In this document: piece by piece, positions 8,061 to 15,818 of the stretch
How positions within the stretch are numbered: the first letter of the stretch is position 1
Layout: each line of letters begins with the position of its first letter
DNA from: an uncultured beta proteobacterium
GTDB taxonomy: Bacteria; Pseudomonadota; Gammaproteobacteria; Burkholderiales; Rhodocyclaceae
Assembly (NCBI GenBank): GCA_903933395.1
Contig: CAIZKA010000349.1
Span: 1 to 15,943, forward strand
DNA: 15,943 bases
Direction: 5' to 3'
Position numbers and translations under genes: made by a program
The notes under the pieces: generated by a model
Databases searched by the model: none
Told to the model about the DNA's origin: nothing
The model's input: the letters and a program-made list of their open reading frames with translations, nothing else

Positions 8061-8459
8061 TCAGAGCGTCGCGGCGAGGGTGGCACCATACGCCGCGGCG
8101 TCGAGCAGGCCGCCCAGTTCCGTGGCGCAGGCGGCGGCAGCGGCCGGCTTGATGCGGAACAGCCAGGTCGCGTAGGCATCGGCATTGACCGATTCCGGCG
8201 CGTCGGCGGCGGCCTGGTTGGCTTCCACCACCTCGCCCGACACCGGCGCGTAGATGTCGGAGGCGGCCTTCACCGATTCGACCACCGCGCATTCCTCGCC
8301 GGCCTTGACCACGCGACCGACGGCCGGCAGTTCGAGGAAGACGATGTCGCCCAGGGCTTCCTGCGCATGGTCGGTGATGCCGATGGTGACGCTGCCGTCC
8401 GCTTCGAGGCGGGCCCATTCGTGGGAGGCGGCGTATTTCAGGTTGGCGGGGGTGTTCAT
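8061..8459 (-). CDS. gcvH: Glycine cleavage H-protein (lipoyl carrier)
   Basis: A 132-residue H-protein. It carries the aminomethyl intermediate between GcvP, GcvT and the dihydrolipoyl dehydrogenase on a lipoyl-lysine. The lipoylation motif ESVKAASDIYAPVSG puts the modified lysine at residue 64. The other family signatures are present: KYAASHEWARLE near the N terminus, ITDHAQEALGDIVFLELP, and the C-terminal WLFRIKP. The ATG at 8459 is preceded by GGAG seven bases upstream; an in-frame TTG two codons earlier is too close to that site to be the start. A 72-bp palindromic repeat separates it from gcvT. Confidence 0.98.
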   Translation of the reverse strand: MNTPANLKYAASHEWARLEADGSVTIGITDHAQEALGDIVFLELPAVGRVVKAGEECAVVESVKAASDIYAPVSGEVVEANQAAADAPESVNADAYATWLFRIKPAAAAACATELGGLLDAAAYGATLAATL

Positions 8460-8483
8460 TTGCAATCTCCAAAAAATTCACGG

Positions 8484-8555
8484 GCCACAGAGATCACAGA
8501 GAACACAGAGAAGACCCAGAAGTTTTTCCTCTGTGCCCTCTGTGTCCTCTGTGGC
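8484..8555. repeat. 72-bp palindromic dispersed repeat built from 9-base units, between gcvT and gcvH
   Basis: Left arm 8484-8510 consists of three 9-base units ending in CACAGAG; right arm 8529-8555 is its inverted counterpart. The 27-bp arms differ only at the two dinucleotides separating the units (AT against GA, AA against GG). The 18-base loop contains AGTTTTTC. The right end reaches the first base of the gcvT stop codon (TAG, 8557-8555). I recognise this CACAGAG-type palindrome as a repeat that recurs between genes in many proteobacterial genomes. In the gcvTHP transcript it would fold into a long stem just before the gcvH ribosome binding site. Confidence 0.8.
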
Positions 8556-9718
8556 TAAATCAGGTTTTTTCCGTTACGAACGAATACGGGTTTGACGACG
8601 CGCGCCCTGAGGCGCTTGTCGCGGATTTCGACTTCGACTTCGTCGCCGATGGCGATGTTCAGCGGCAGGCGCGCCAGGGCGATGGACTGGTTGAGGCTGG
8701 GCGAGAACGAACCGCTGGTCGTTTCACCTTCGCCCTGCGGCGTGATGACTTTCTGGTGGGCGCGCAGTACGCCGCGGTCGAGCAGGAGCAGGCCGGCGAA
8801 CTGAACGTCGAGCCGCCGGGTCGCCAGCGCCGACTTTCCTATGAAGTCGCGCGTCGCGTCCTTCAAATCAACGGTCCATTTGAGGCCGGCTTCATAGGGT
8901 GAGATGTCTTCGTCCATGTCCTGGCCGTAGAGATTCATGCCGGCTTCGAGCCGCAGCGTATCGCGCGCTCCGAGGCCGCAGGGCTTGACGCCGGCGGCAA
9001 GGAGTTTGCCCCAGGTCCGGGTGGCATCATCGGCCGGCACGGTGATCTCGAAGCCGTCCTCGCCGGTGTAGCCGGTACGGGCGATCAGCCAGTCGCCGCT
9101 TGCGGACGCAGATTCGACGGCCTGGAACACGCCCAGCGGCTCGCTGGCGGAGCGGTGTTCCGGGAATGCAGTCCAGAAGCGCTCACGCGCCTTGGGGCCC
9201 TGCACCGCGATCATGGCAACGGCATCGATTCCGGTATGGCGGCGCTCGTGCACATCCGAACCCTGGCCGGCGATCATGGCCACGGCATCGTTGCCCCGGC
9301 GCCGCACTTTAAGCGCGGCATCGAAGCCGGACAGCACGCCGCGCATCCAGGCGATGTCCTTGTCCGTGGTGCCGGCGTTCACCACGATGCGATAGCGCTC
9401 GGGGCTGAAGAAATACACGATAAGGTCGTCGATGACGCCGCCTGTTTCGTCCAGCATGCAGGAATACAGCGCCTTGCCCGGCACGGTCAGTTTCGCCACA
9501 TCGTTGGCCAGCAGGCGGCGCAGGTAGCCGCGGGCATCGGCGCCGACGAGATCCAGCGCGCACATGTGGGAGACGTCGAACATGCCGGCATCGCGCCGCA
9601 CGGCGTGGTGTTCCTCGATCTGCGAGCCGTAGTGGATGGGCATCTCCCAGTTGGAGAAATCGACCATCTTCGCGCCGGCGGCGAGGTGGGATTCGTACAG
9701 CGGGGTAAGTAGCGGCAT
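8555..9718 (-). CDS. gcvT: Glycine cleavage T-protein (aminomethyltransferase) with a 21-residue internal duplication
   Basis: A 387-residue aminomethyltransferase, which moves the methylene group from GcvH to tetrahydrofolate and releases ammonia. Family signatures: LYESHLAAGAKMVDF, the GGVIDDLIVYF segment with the catalytic aspartate (Asp97/98), RTGYTGEDGFEI, LGARDTLRLEAGMNLYG and the ending KPVFVRNGK. The start is ATG 9718, with GAGG six bases upstream. The protein is longer than the usual ~364 because DAVAMIAGQG (144-153) recurs as DAVAMIAVQG (165-174), a 63-bp in-frame duplication (9207-9227 and 9270-9290). It is the first gene after the glycine riboswitch. Confidence 0.96.
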   Translation of the reverse strand: MPLLTPLYESHLAAGAKMVDFSNWEMPIHYGSQIEEHHAVRRDAGMFDVSHMCALDLVGADARGYLRRLLANDVAKLTVPGKALYSCMLDETGGVIDDLIVYFFSPERYRIVVNAGTTDKDIAWMRGVLSGFDAALKVRRRGNDAVAMIAGQGSDVHERRHTGIDAVAMIAVQGPKARERFWTAFPEHRSASEPLGVFQAVESASASGDWLIARTGYTGEDGFEITVPADDATRTWGKLLAAGVKPCGLGARDTLRLEAGMNLYGQDMDEDISPYEAGLKWTVDLKDATRDFIGKSALATRRLDVQFAGLLLLDRGVLRAHQKVITPQGEGETTSGSFSPSLNQSIALARLPLNIAIGDEVEVEIRDKRLRARVVKPVFVRNGKNLI

Positions 9719-9773
9719 GGTGATCCTCGAACAGGTGGCGGCAAGAAGCATGACGGAGCTTCGTCATATCCCC

Positions 9774-9942
9774 ATCTGTCCTTGGCGCCTGAGAGATTTA
9801 CTCCGTCGGCGGGCAGGCTTCACGCTGCTGCAATGAGCTGCCGCTCTCCAGATTTTTGCTGCATCGCCGGCCCTGTTTGCCTGAGCGGTTCCTGGGGGGT
9901 TGCGCCTTCGGCGGTGACGGTGGGAGTCACTCTCTCCCGACG
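9774..9942 (-). ncRNA. Tandem glycine riboswitch upstream of gcvT
   Basis: On the minus strand two glycine aptamers lie in series. Aptamer I spans 9942-9865: its closing stem pairs CGTCGG with CCGGCG, and it has the core segments CGCCGAAGGCGCAA and CTCAGGCAAACAGG. Aptamer II spans 9853-9774: stem ATCTG with CAGAT, and core segments CGCCGACGGAGTAA and TCTCTCAGGCG. A roughly 11-base A-rich linker separates them. The RNA senses glycine and normally turns on gcv expression. Between it and the gcvT start is a small hairpin (ATGACG paired with CGTCAT, 9749-9766) without a U-tract, so control may act on translation or through another structure. Confidence 0.93.
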
Positions 9943-9952
9943 ACCAACCGTG

Positions 9953-9982
9953 ATTATCCTATAAACGACGGGCGCGAAGTTG
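9953..9982 (-). promoter_or_regulatory. Probable gcvT promoter
   Basis: A TATAATC-like box, GATAAT, lies at 9958-9953 on the minus strand within TTTATAGGATAATC. It would start transcription near 9946, just where the first riboswitch aptamer begins. The upstream -35 region (around 9976-9982) is a poor match. Placement, not box quality, is the main support. Confidence 0.5.
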
Positions 9983-9991
9983 GACCGCGCC
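9971..9991 (-). terminator. Possible weak terminator hairpin after the RND exporter gene
   Basis: GGCGCG and CGCGCC (9986-9991 and 9971-9976) can pair around a 9-base loop, five bases past the exporter stop codon. What follows (CGTCGTTTATAGG) has only a short T run, so termination is doubtful; the hairpin also overlaps the gcvT promoter region. Confidence 0.3.
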
Positions 9992-9995
9992 AAAC

Positions 9996-12788
9996 TCAGC
10001 CGTCGTCGCCGGGAGGGGCCGCAGGCGTCGGGATGGCGTGGTGCGCCTCCACCATTTCCGCCAGGCGCTTGCCGAGGATGCCGCTGATGTTGAAATTGAG
10101 CTTGGCCATGATGTGCGGGAAAAGGGCCAGATCCTTCTGCAGCCTGTCGTGGTCGAAGCGCAGCACCGAGACCGCGCCCAGCGCGCGCACGTCGGCGGTG
10201 CGGTAGGCCTCGTGCACGAAGCCGATTTCGCCGAACACTTCGCCGGGTCCCAGCAGGGCGCGACGCTCCGTCACCGCGCCGTCGTGGCGCATCACCTCGA
10301 GTTGCCCCTCGACGACGAGGTACATGCTGCGGCCCATGGTCCCCTGTTCGATCAGGTGCTCGCCGTCACGGTATTCGCGCAGTTCGGAAAGCAGGATGGT
10401 CTTGCGGATCTGGTAGGCGTTCATGCCGTGAAACAGCAGGCTGCCCTCCAGCGCCTCGCGCGGCATCGACATGGCGAGGATTTCGTAGAGTCCGACCAGG
10501 CGGATGCGCGACATCAGCGGCGTGATCAGCAGGTTGGCGAAGACCGAGAACAGCATGGCGCCGGCGGCCAGCGCGCCGAACCAGGCGAGCGGCGCAAATT
10601 CGGAGAACAGCAGCACGCCGAAACCCGCTGCCAGCGCCAGGCTGACAGCAGTCATCGGCGCCGACTCCTGCTTCACGGTTTCGATCACCACCGCGTCATA
10701 GTTGGAGGCGCCGCGGCACAACTCGGTGTAGCGCGAGAAAAGGTGGATGGTGCCCTCGATCGCGATGCCGATCGCGACCACCGCCACCATCAGGGTGCCG
10801 GCGCTGAGCGGAATCCCCGCGATCGCCATGGAGCCGAGGACCGCGAGGACGGTCAGTACGCCCGGCAGCAGGGCGATGAACCCGCCCTTGACCGAGGTGA
10901 ACATCAGTGACACGGCGACGAAGCCGAAGACCAGCAGCGCGCCGAGCGCAGCGGCCTGGCCCAGCAGCAGCGGCTCGGCGGCGGCATTGAGCAGCAGGTT
11001 TTCGCCGGAGACCACGGTGGCGATGCCGGGGCCGGCATAGTGCGCGACGGCCTTGCGCAACTCGCGGATGTGCAGGTTCAGGGTCGACGAGTCGCGCACG
11101 TTGTGCCGCACCACGATATTGGCGCGGCGGAAATCGTGGCTGACATAGGGTTCGAGATACTGGGGAGGCTGCAGCAGGAGATACTGGCTGACCATTTTGC
11201 GCGACGGCGGGATGCGGTAGGCTTCGAGTCGCCCGCCGGCGGCCTGCTGGTTGGTTTGCGAAACGATGTCGGCGAGCGAGATGCTGCGGTCGAAGACCTG
11301 CTGCTTGGCGATGAAGGCCTGGATGTCGGACAGCCGCTGCAGGTTGCCGGGCTCGCGAAAGCCTCCTTCGGCGCGGGCGTCCAGCGTGATGTAGAACACC
11401 CGGGCGCCGGCGACCTCTTCCTGCATGCGTTGCGATTCATGAACCAGGGGGCGGTCCGCGCGGAAGAAGCTCAGGGGGTCGGCGCTGATGCGCAGGCCGG
11501 AGGACTGCTGCACCAGGACCGCGAACAACACCGCGCTGAGCGCCAGCACCCACTGCGCCGGCCGCAGGTGCAGCATGCCGCTGAAGCGCGCCATCCGCCT
11601 GGAGAACCAGCCCGCGGCGGAAAATGCCGGCGGCCGTGCATGGCGCGGGCCGAATGCCGCGTAGAGCATCGGAACCAGCAGAAGCGTGATCAGCGCGTTG
11701 GCGAGAACGGCAAAGGTGGCGGCGAGGCCGAAATCGCGGATCAGCGGAATGCCCGAAAAGGCGGTGCAGGCAAAACCGAACGCCATTGTCAGCACCAGGA
11801 GCAGGGTTGGCGTGCCCAGCCTGCGGACCATGGCCTCGGTGGCGCGCGCGCGCCTGTCCTGCGGGTTTTCGTCGGCATCCAGATTCAGGCCATGGTGGTA
11901 GCCGGCGATCAGGCGCATGGACACGACGACTCCGAGCACAGTCACCAGCGAAGGCAGCATGGCGAACAGCATGTTCATCGGGATGCCGGCATGGCCGGCC
12001 ATGCCGAAGGTCCACAGCAGGCTCAGCGCGGCAACGACGAGTGTCGTGACGGCGGCGAACACGCTGCGGAAAAAGCCGAACACGGCAATGAGCAGGACCA
12101 GTGCGGATGCCGGTGCCAGTACGCCCATGTCGCGCACGAGGCTCTGCCGCAGTTCCGCTTCGATGCGCGACGGCCCGACCTGGACCAGCGTGGGGAAGTG
12201 CTCGCGTGCAGGCGCCAGCACTCCCTCCAGCGCGGCGTTGATTTCCAGTCCGTTGCCGTTCCGCTCCCGCTCGCGCACTGAAACGCCGATGGCCAGCACC
12301 TTGCCGTCGGCGCTGATGATGTTGCGCGCGGCAATCGGGTCCTCCTGGGCGGCGAGCCGCGCGCGTTCGGCGTCCGCGGCGCTGGCGGGTGCGGTAACCA
12401 GCAGCGGTTGCGACTGCAACTGGCCCTCGACGCTGTGCACGCTGCGCGTCGTGAACAGGTCGTCGATGCGCTCGACGAAGGGCAGCTGCCGCAGCTCGTG
12501 GTGCAGGTGTTCCAGCGCCTGCAGCTTGGCAGGTGTCCACAACTGCTCGTCACGCAACAGGACGAAGCTGCGGTTGTCGGAGCCGAACTCGCGCGCGACC
12601 TGCAGATAGGCCTGGCGCTCGGGGCCTTCCCGGGGCAGCATCCGGTCAGGCCCGGTGTCGATGCTGACGCGCGAAATCCCCGAGGCGGCAAGCAGGCTGA
12701 CGAGCAGCAGGAAGACCAGGCTCGCCAGCGGATAATCGATGCCGGTGCGCAGGAAACGCCGCAATGTGCTGTCGGGTTCCTGATTCAT
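9996..12788 (-). CDS. RND/MMPL-type exporter fused to a C-terminal cyclic-nucleotide-binding domain
   Basis: A 930-residue inner-membrane protein. The RND layout is visible: TM1 (about 19-39), a periplasmic loop (40-218), TM2-6 (221-380), TM7 (410-428), a second periplasmic loop (429-608), TM8-12 (610-762). It resembles the predicted RND exporters often found beside LolA-like proteins and thought to move lipids or hopanoids. Residues 785-905 form a CRP-type cyclic-nucleotide-binding domain: LIEQGTMGRSMYLVVEGQLEV, then LGPGEVFGEIGF and AYRTADVRA, with Gly853, Glu854, Arg863 and Thr864 at phosphate-binding positions. The membrane acid usual in TM4 is absent (Val288) and in TM10 is Glu678. The start overlaps the LolA-like stop (ATGA). 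Substrate is unknown. Confidence 0.9.
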   Translation of the reverse strand: MNQEPDSTLRRFLRTGIDYPLASLVFLLLVSLLAASGISRVSIDTGPDRMLPREGPERQAYLQVAREFGSDNRSFVLLRDEQLWTPAKLQALEHLHHELRQLPFVERIDDLFTTRSVHSVEGQLQSQPLLVTAPASAADAERARLAAQEDPIAARNIISADGKVLAIGVSVRERERNGNGLEINAALEGVLAPAREHFPTLVQVGPSRIEAELRQSLVRDMGVLAPASALVLLIAVFGFFRSVFAAVTTLVVAALSLLWTFGMAGHAGIPMNMLFAMLPSLVTVLGVVVSMRLIAGYHHGLNLDADENPQDRRARATEAMVRRLGTPTLLLVLTMAFGFACTAFSGIPLIRDFGLAATFAVLANALITLLLVPMLYAAFGPRHARPPAFSAAGWFSRRMARFSGMLHLRPAQWVLALSAVLFAVLVQQSSGLRISADPLSFFRADRPLVHESQRMQEEVAGARVFYITLDARAEGGFREPGNLQRLSDIQAFIAKQQVFDRSISLADIVSQTNQQAAGGRLEAYRIPPSRKMVSQYLLLQPPQYLEPYVSHDFRRANIVVRHNVRDSSTLNLHIRELRKAVAHYAGPGIATVVSGENLLLNAAAEPLLLGQAAALGALLVFGFVAVSLMFTSVKGGFIALLPGVLTVLAVLGSMAIAGIPLSAGTLMVAVVAIGIAIEGTIHLFSRYTELCRGASNYDAVVIETVKQESAPMTAVSLALAAGFGVLLFSEFAPLAWFGALAAGAMLFSVFANLLITPLMSRIRLVGLYEILAMSMPREALEGSLLFHGMNAYQIRKTILLSELREYRDGEHLIEQGTMGRSMYLVVEGQLEVMRHDGAVTERRALLGPGEVFGEIGFVHEAYRTADVRALGAVSVLRFDHDRLQKDLALFPHIMAKLNFNISGILGKRLAEMVEAHHAIPTPAAPPGDDG

Positions 12789-13534
12789 GGTTTTCCCGGA
12801 ATGGCGGCAAATACGGCGGCCGGAACGTAGTCCGGCGAATGCACCCTGCGCTCGACCTTGAGCAGCGTGCGCCGGCCATCGCGCAGATCCTCCATGAGTA
12901 TCATGTCCGGGCGCCAGATGCCGGATTCGTCGGGCCGGGGATCGCGGAAGGTCTGGCGTCTGGCCAGGCGCCCTTCGCTGTCCCGGTAATCGATCCGGCT
13001 GGTGAACAGGTTGTCCTTGCGCAGATAGATCCGCCGCTCGCGATATTCCGTGGCCCGTGCGATGGATTCGTCCGCCGGCAGCGCCCGCAGGACAAAATGC
13101 GGCACGCGGTCGAGATCATGGTCGTCATCGCGCTCGTAGGTGAAACTCCGTACCTGTTCCCCTTCGAGGTCGGCCACCGAGAAATTGGAACCGAAAACCG
13201 GGCTGGAGGCTGCCGCGCCGCGCCGCGTGCCGCCGCTCGCATCGCGGTCCACATAGATTGCCGTGCCCCTGGATTCAGCGGGTGTTTCCATCACCAGCAG
13301 GTCGGTGTTGCCGTTGGCGTCATGCCGCGCGTAGCGGCGTGCGGTACGCACGGTGTAACGGCCCTGGGAATCGCTCAGTACCAGCGTCTGTTCCTCATAG
13401 ACCGAGGCGGGCGGCGCATGCCGCCGCAGCGACTCCTCCATCAGTTCGCGGCCGCTTTGCGATCTCGCCGTTGTGGCGAGACCGGCCGTCAGCAGCAGCA
13501 GGGCCAGCGCGGCGGGTTTCATGAGCCGATTCAT
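12785..13534 (-). CDS. LolA-like outer-membrane lipoprotein-sorting family protein
   Basis: A 249-residue secreted protein. The first 25 residues (MNRLMKPAALALLLLTAG and following) are a signal peptide with probable cleavage near ATTARS-QSG, and no lipobox. The rest resembles the LolA-like family (outer membrane lipoprotein-sorting protein) found next to RND exporters: a beta-rich body with YTVRTARRYARHD, LLVMETPAESRGTAIYV, RRIYLRKDNLFTSRIDY and the closing RTLLKVERRVHSPDYVPAAVF. The fold holds lipid or acyl chains in a half-barrel. The start ATG 13534 overlaps the pqiC stop (ATGA), and its stop overlaps the exporter start, which suggests it hands a hydrophobic cargo to or from the exporter. 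The family is fairly sure; cargo is unknown. Confidence 0.85.
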   Translation of the reverse strand: MNRLMKPAALALLLLTAGLATTARSQSGRELMEESLRRHAPPASVYEEQTLVLSDSQGRYTVRTARRYARHDANGNTDLLVMETPAESRGTAIYVDRDASGGTRRGAAASSPVFGSNFSVADLEGEQVRSFTYERDDDHDLDRVPHFVLRALPADESIARATEYRERRIYLRKDNLFTSRIDYRDSEGRLARRQTFRDPRPDESGIWRPDMILMEDLRDGRRTLLKVERRVHSPDYVPAAVFAAIPGKP

Positions 13535-14157
13535 GAGCCACTTCCCGCGCGCGCGCGGATGCTGTCGACAATGGCCCGGGCGAGTTCGCCGAACACGGTG
13601 CTCATGGCGCCGACCAGCGCGTCGTAGTCGCCTGCCCCGGCCGCCGGGCCGGTGAAAGACGCCTCCGGGCTGGCCAGCAGCGCTCCGTCCGCGCCGCGCG
13701 TGATCCACCAGCGCGCAGCAAGTCTTACCGGTCCATTCGCTTCGCGCTCGAAGCGCTGCACGTCCACCTCGACGCGGTAGTCCGGCTGCACGGCAATCTG
13801 GAAGGGCGCGGCGAGCACGCGGTCGCCCGGCAGCTGCCGCCCGAGGTTTTCGGTCAGGACGCGCGTCATGTCGTCGCGCAGGTTGCCGCCCCATTGCTCG
13901 AGTTCGCTCATTTGCAGGCGATTGTCGCTGCCGCGGGTGACGATCTGGGGACGGTCGAGGTAGGGCGGCAGCCTCAGGTCGGTGATGACCAGCGTGACCG
14001 GCCTTGCGGCCCGCGGTGCGGCGTCTTTGGCCGCGACGGGCGGCGCCTCGGCCACGGGCGCCAGCGTATAGAAGCGCGTTGCCGGGCCGGAGGAGCATCC
14101 GGCGAGCAGGACGAGGGCGGCCAAGGCTGTCATCAGTTGCGGGCGCAGGATGGTCAT
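13531..14157 (-). CDS. pqiC: PqiC/YmbA-family outer-membrane lipoprotein
   Basis: A 208-residue lipoprotein. The signal peptide ends in the lipobox LLAG-C with Cys21, followed by Ser-Ser, which fits outer-membrane sorting. The mature part opens with RFYTLAPV and contains LPPYLDRPQIVTR, LQMSELEQWGGNLRDDMTRVL and VEVDVQRFE, all typical of the PqiC/ABC-transporter-auxiliary family. PqiC anchors the periplasmic MCE tube of PqiB at the outer membrane. The start ATG 14157 shares one base with the pqiB stop; a GTG at 14160 is an alternative. It overlaps the LolA-like gene by four bases. Confidence 0.92.
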   Translation of the reverse strand: MTILRPQLMTALAALVLLAGCSSGPATRFYTLAPVAEAPPVAAKDAAPRAARPVTLVITDLRLPPYLDRPQIVTRGSDNRLQMSELEQWGGNLRDDMTRVLTENLGRQLPGDRVLAAPFQIAVQPDYRVEVDVQRFEREANGPVRLAARWWITRGADGALLASPEASFTGPAAGAGDYDALVGAMSTVFGELARAIVDSIRARAGSGS

Positions 14158-15818
14158 CACGGTTCTTTCGCCGGCGGTTTGCCAAGCAGCAGGGCTTGCG
14201 GATTGCGTTCCAGCATGTCGACCAGGTTGCGCAGTGAGCGCGAGGTTTGCGTCAGCTCCTGGGTCAGGCGCAGGGCGTGAAAATACAGCGGTGATTCGGG
14301 AGCGATGGCGCCATCGACCAGGGCCATGGTCACCTTCGATTTCTCCAGCGCCGCACGCGCGGCGACCAGGGTCTGTTCGAGGTTTGCGGCTATCGGTTCG
14401 GCGTGGCTGTCGACCGCGCGCAGGATGACGCGCAGGCTGGCGAGCGACGCGGACAGGTCGGCCAGCGAGCTCTGCAACTGCGGCCCGTTGAGCAGGGTAT
14501 TGGTGCCCTTCAGCGTTTCGTGGAGTTCGGCGCCGATATTCACGAGATCGATGCTGTCGATTTTCTCCATGATGCTCGACGCCGAAACCATGGCCTGTTC
14601 GAAGTTTGCGCCGCGGACGGTCGGCAGCTCCGGCTCCGGACGTTCAACGCGGGCAAGTTTCAGCGGCGATTTCGGCTGCATCACGAGGTCGACGAACAGC
14701 TGGCCGGTCAGCATGTTGCCGGTCTGCAGGCGCGCGCGCAGGCCACGCTTGACCAGGGCCTCGAAGGCCTCCCTCGGGGCGCGCCGCATCAGGGCGCCGC
14801 GCTCGAGGATGCGTTCGGGTTCGATCTCGACCACTACCGGGATGCGGAATGCGCCGTTGCGCTCCTCGTATTCCAGACGCACGTCGACGACCGAGCCGAC
14901 TTTGATGCCCTTGAATTCGACCGGCGCGCCGACGTTCAGCCCGCGTACGGAATCCTCGAAAAAGAGCACGAAGCGGACCTTGCTTGTGTACGACAGGTCC
15001 TTGATCGATTTCAGGTCGTTGTGCAGGGTAAACACCAGGCCGGCGGTGTTCTCGTCGCCGGCTTCCTGCGGATCGGGCGTGTCGAAGGCGATCCCGCCGA
15101 ACAGCACCGACTGCACCGACTCGGTTTTCAGCCGCATGCCGTCGGGCCCCATGGAGAGATCGATGCCGCTGCTGTTCCAGAAGCGGGTATTGCTGCGCAC
15201 CAGGCCGTCGAACGGCTCCCGGACAAAGGCATGGATCAGCACGCTGCGGTAGTCGTTGGCCATCTCGTGGCCGAGCACCTCGCCGGCGACGATGCCCTGG
15301 TAATGCAGCGGCGAGCCGCGGTCGATCGAGCCGAGCTGGCGCGCGATCAGCGTGATCTGCTTGCCGGCCATCTCGGAGTGCACCACGGGCGGGGTCTCGA
15401 GGCCGACGAACAGCGTCTGGGCCGCGCCCTGGCCCGGCTCGATCTCGATGTAGGCGCCCGAGAGCAAGGTGCCGAGGCCGGAAATCCCGCGTGCGCTGAG
15501 CGTCGGCCGCACCACCCAGAAACGCGTGTCGCGGCGCAGGAACTGGGCGGCGTCCTTGTTCAGCCGGGCGCGCACTTCCACCCGCGAGAAATCCTGGCTG
15601 AAGCTCACGCTCTCGACGATGCCGATGCTGAGGCTCTTGTACTTGATGCGGGTCTTGTCGATTTCGATGCCGTCCGCGGTGCGGAAGGTGATGGTGACCA
15701 GCGGGCCCTGGTCGGTCAGGGTGCGCACGACCAGCCAGGCGCCGATCAGCGCGGTCAGGAGCGGAATCAGCCAGATCAGCGACGGCCCGCCGCGCTCGGT
15801 CACCACGGGTTCCTTCAC
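14157..15818 (-). CDS. pqiB: PqiB-type MCE protein with three MCE domains
   Basis: A 553-residue protein (E. coli PqiB 546). One N-terminal membrane helix (13-33) is followed by three MCE domains: about 39-128 (TITFRTADGIEIDKTRIKYKS is in the first), 150-245, and 279-380 (GAPVEFKGIKVGSVVDVRLEY). The remaining C-terminal 150 residues are helical and would form the needle-like extension. In the family, PqiB hexamers make a hydrophobic tunnel across the periplasm for lipid transfer between membranes. The start is a GTG at 15818 overlapping the pqiA stop (GTGA), and the stop overlaps pqiC, so pqiABC is one translational unit. Confidence 0.95.
   Translation of the reverse strand: MKEPVVTERGGPSLIWLIPLLTALIGAWLVVRTLTDQGPLVTITFRTADGIEIDKTRIKYKSLSIGIVESVSFSQDFSRVEVRARLNKDAAQFLRRDTRFWVVRPTLSARGISGLGTLLSGAYIEIEPGQGAAQTLFVGLETPPVVHSEMAGKQITLIARQLGSIDRGSPLHYQGIVAGEVLGHEMANDYRSVLIHAFVREPFDGLVRSNTRFWNSSGIDLSMGPDGMRLKTESVQSVLFGGIAFDTPDPQEAGDENTAGLVFTLHNDLKSIKDLSYTSKVRFVLFFEDSVRGLNVGAPVEFKGIKVGSVVDVRLEYEERNGAFRIPVVVEIEPERILERGALMRRAPREAFEALVKRGLRARLQTGNMLTGQLFVDLVMQPKSPLKLARVERPEPELPTVRGANFEQAMVSASSIMEKIDSIDLVNIGAELHETLKGTNTLLNGPQLQSSLADLSASLASLRVILRAVDSHAEPIAANLEQTLVAARAALEKSKVTMALVDGAIAPESPLYFHALRLTQELTQTSRSLRNLVDMLERNPQALLLGKPPAKEP

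Noticed and set aside
8484..8555. CRISPR-like short regular repeats
   Set aside because: The units are only 9 bases with no spacers and form one palindrome; no cas gene is near.
9749..9766. Intrinsic terminator as the riboswitch expression platform
   Set aside because: The hairpin has only six pairs and is followed by GCTTCTTG rather than a U-tract.
11040..12281. A 413-codon plus-strand open frame
   Set aside because: Antisense to the RND exporter, which has convincing membrane and domain structure on the minus strand.
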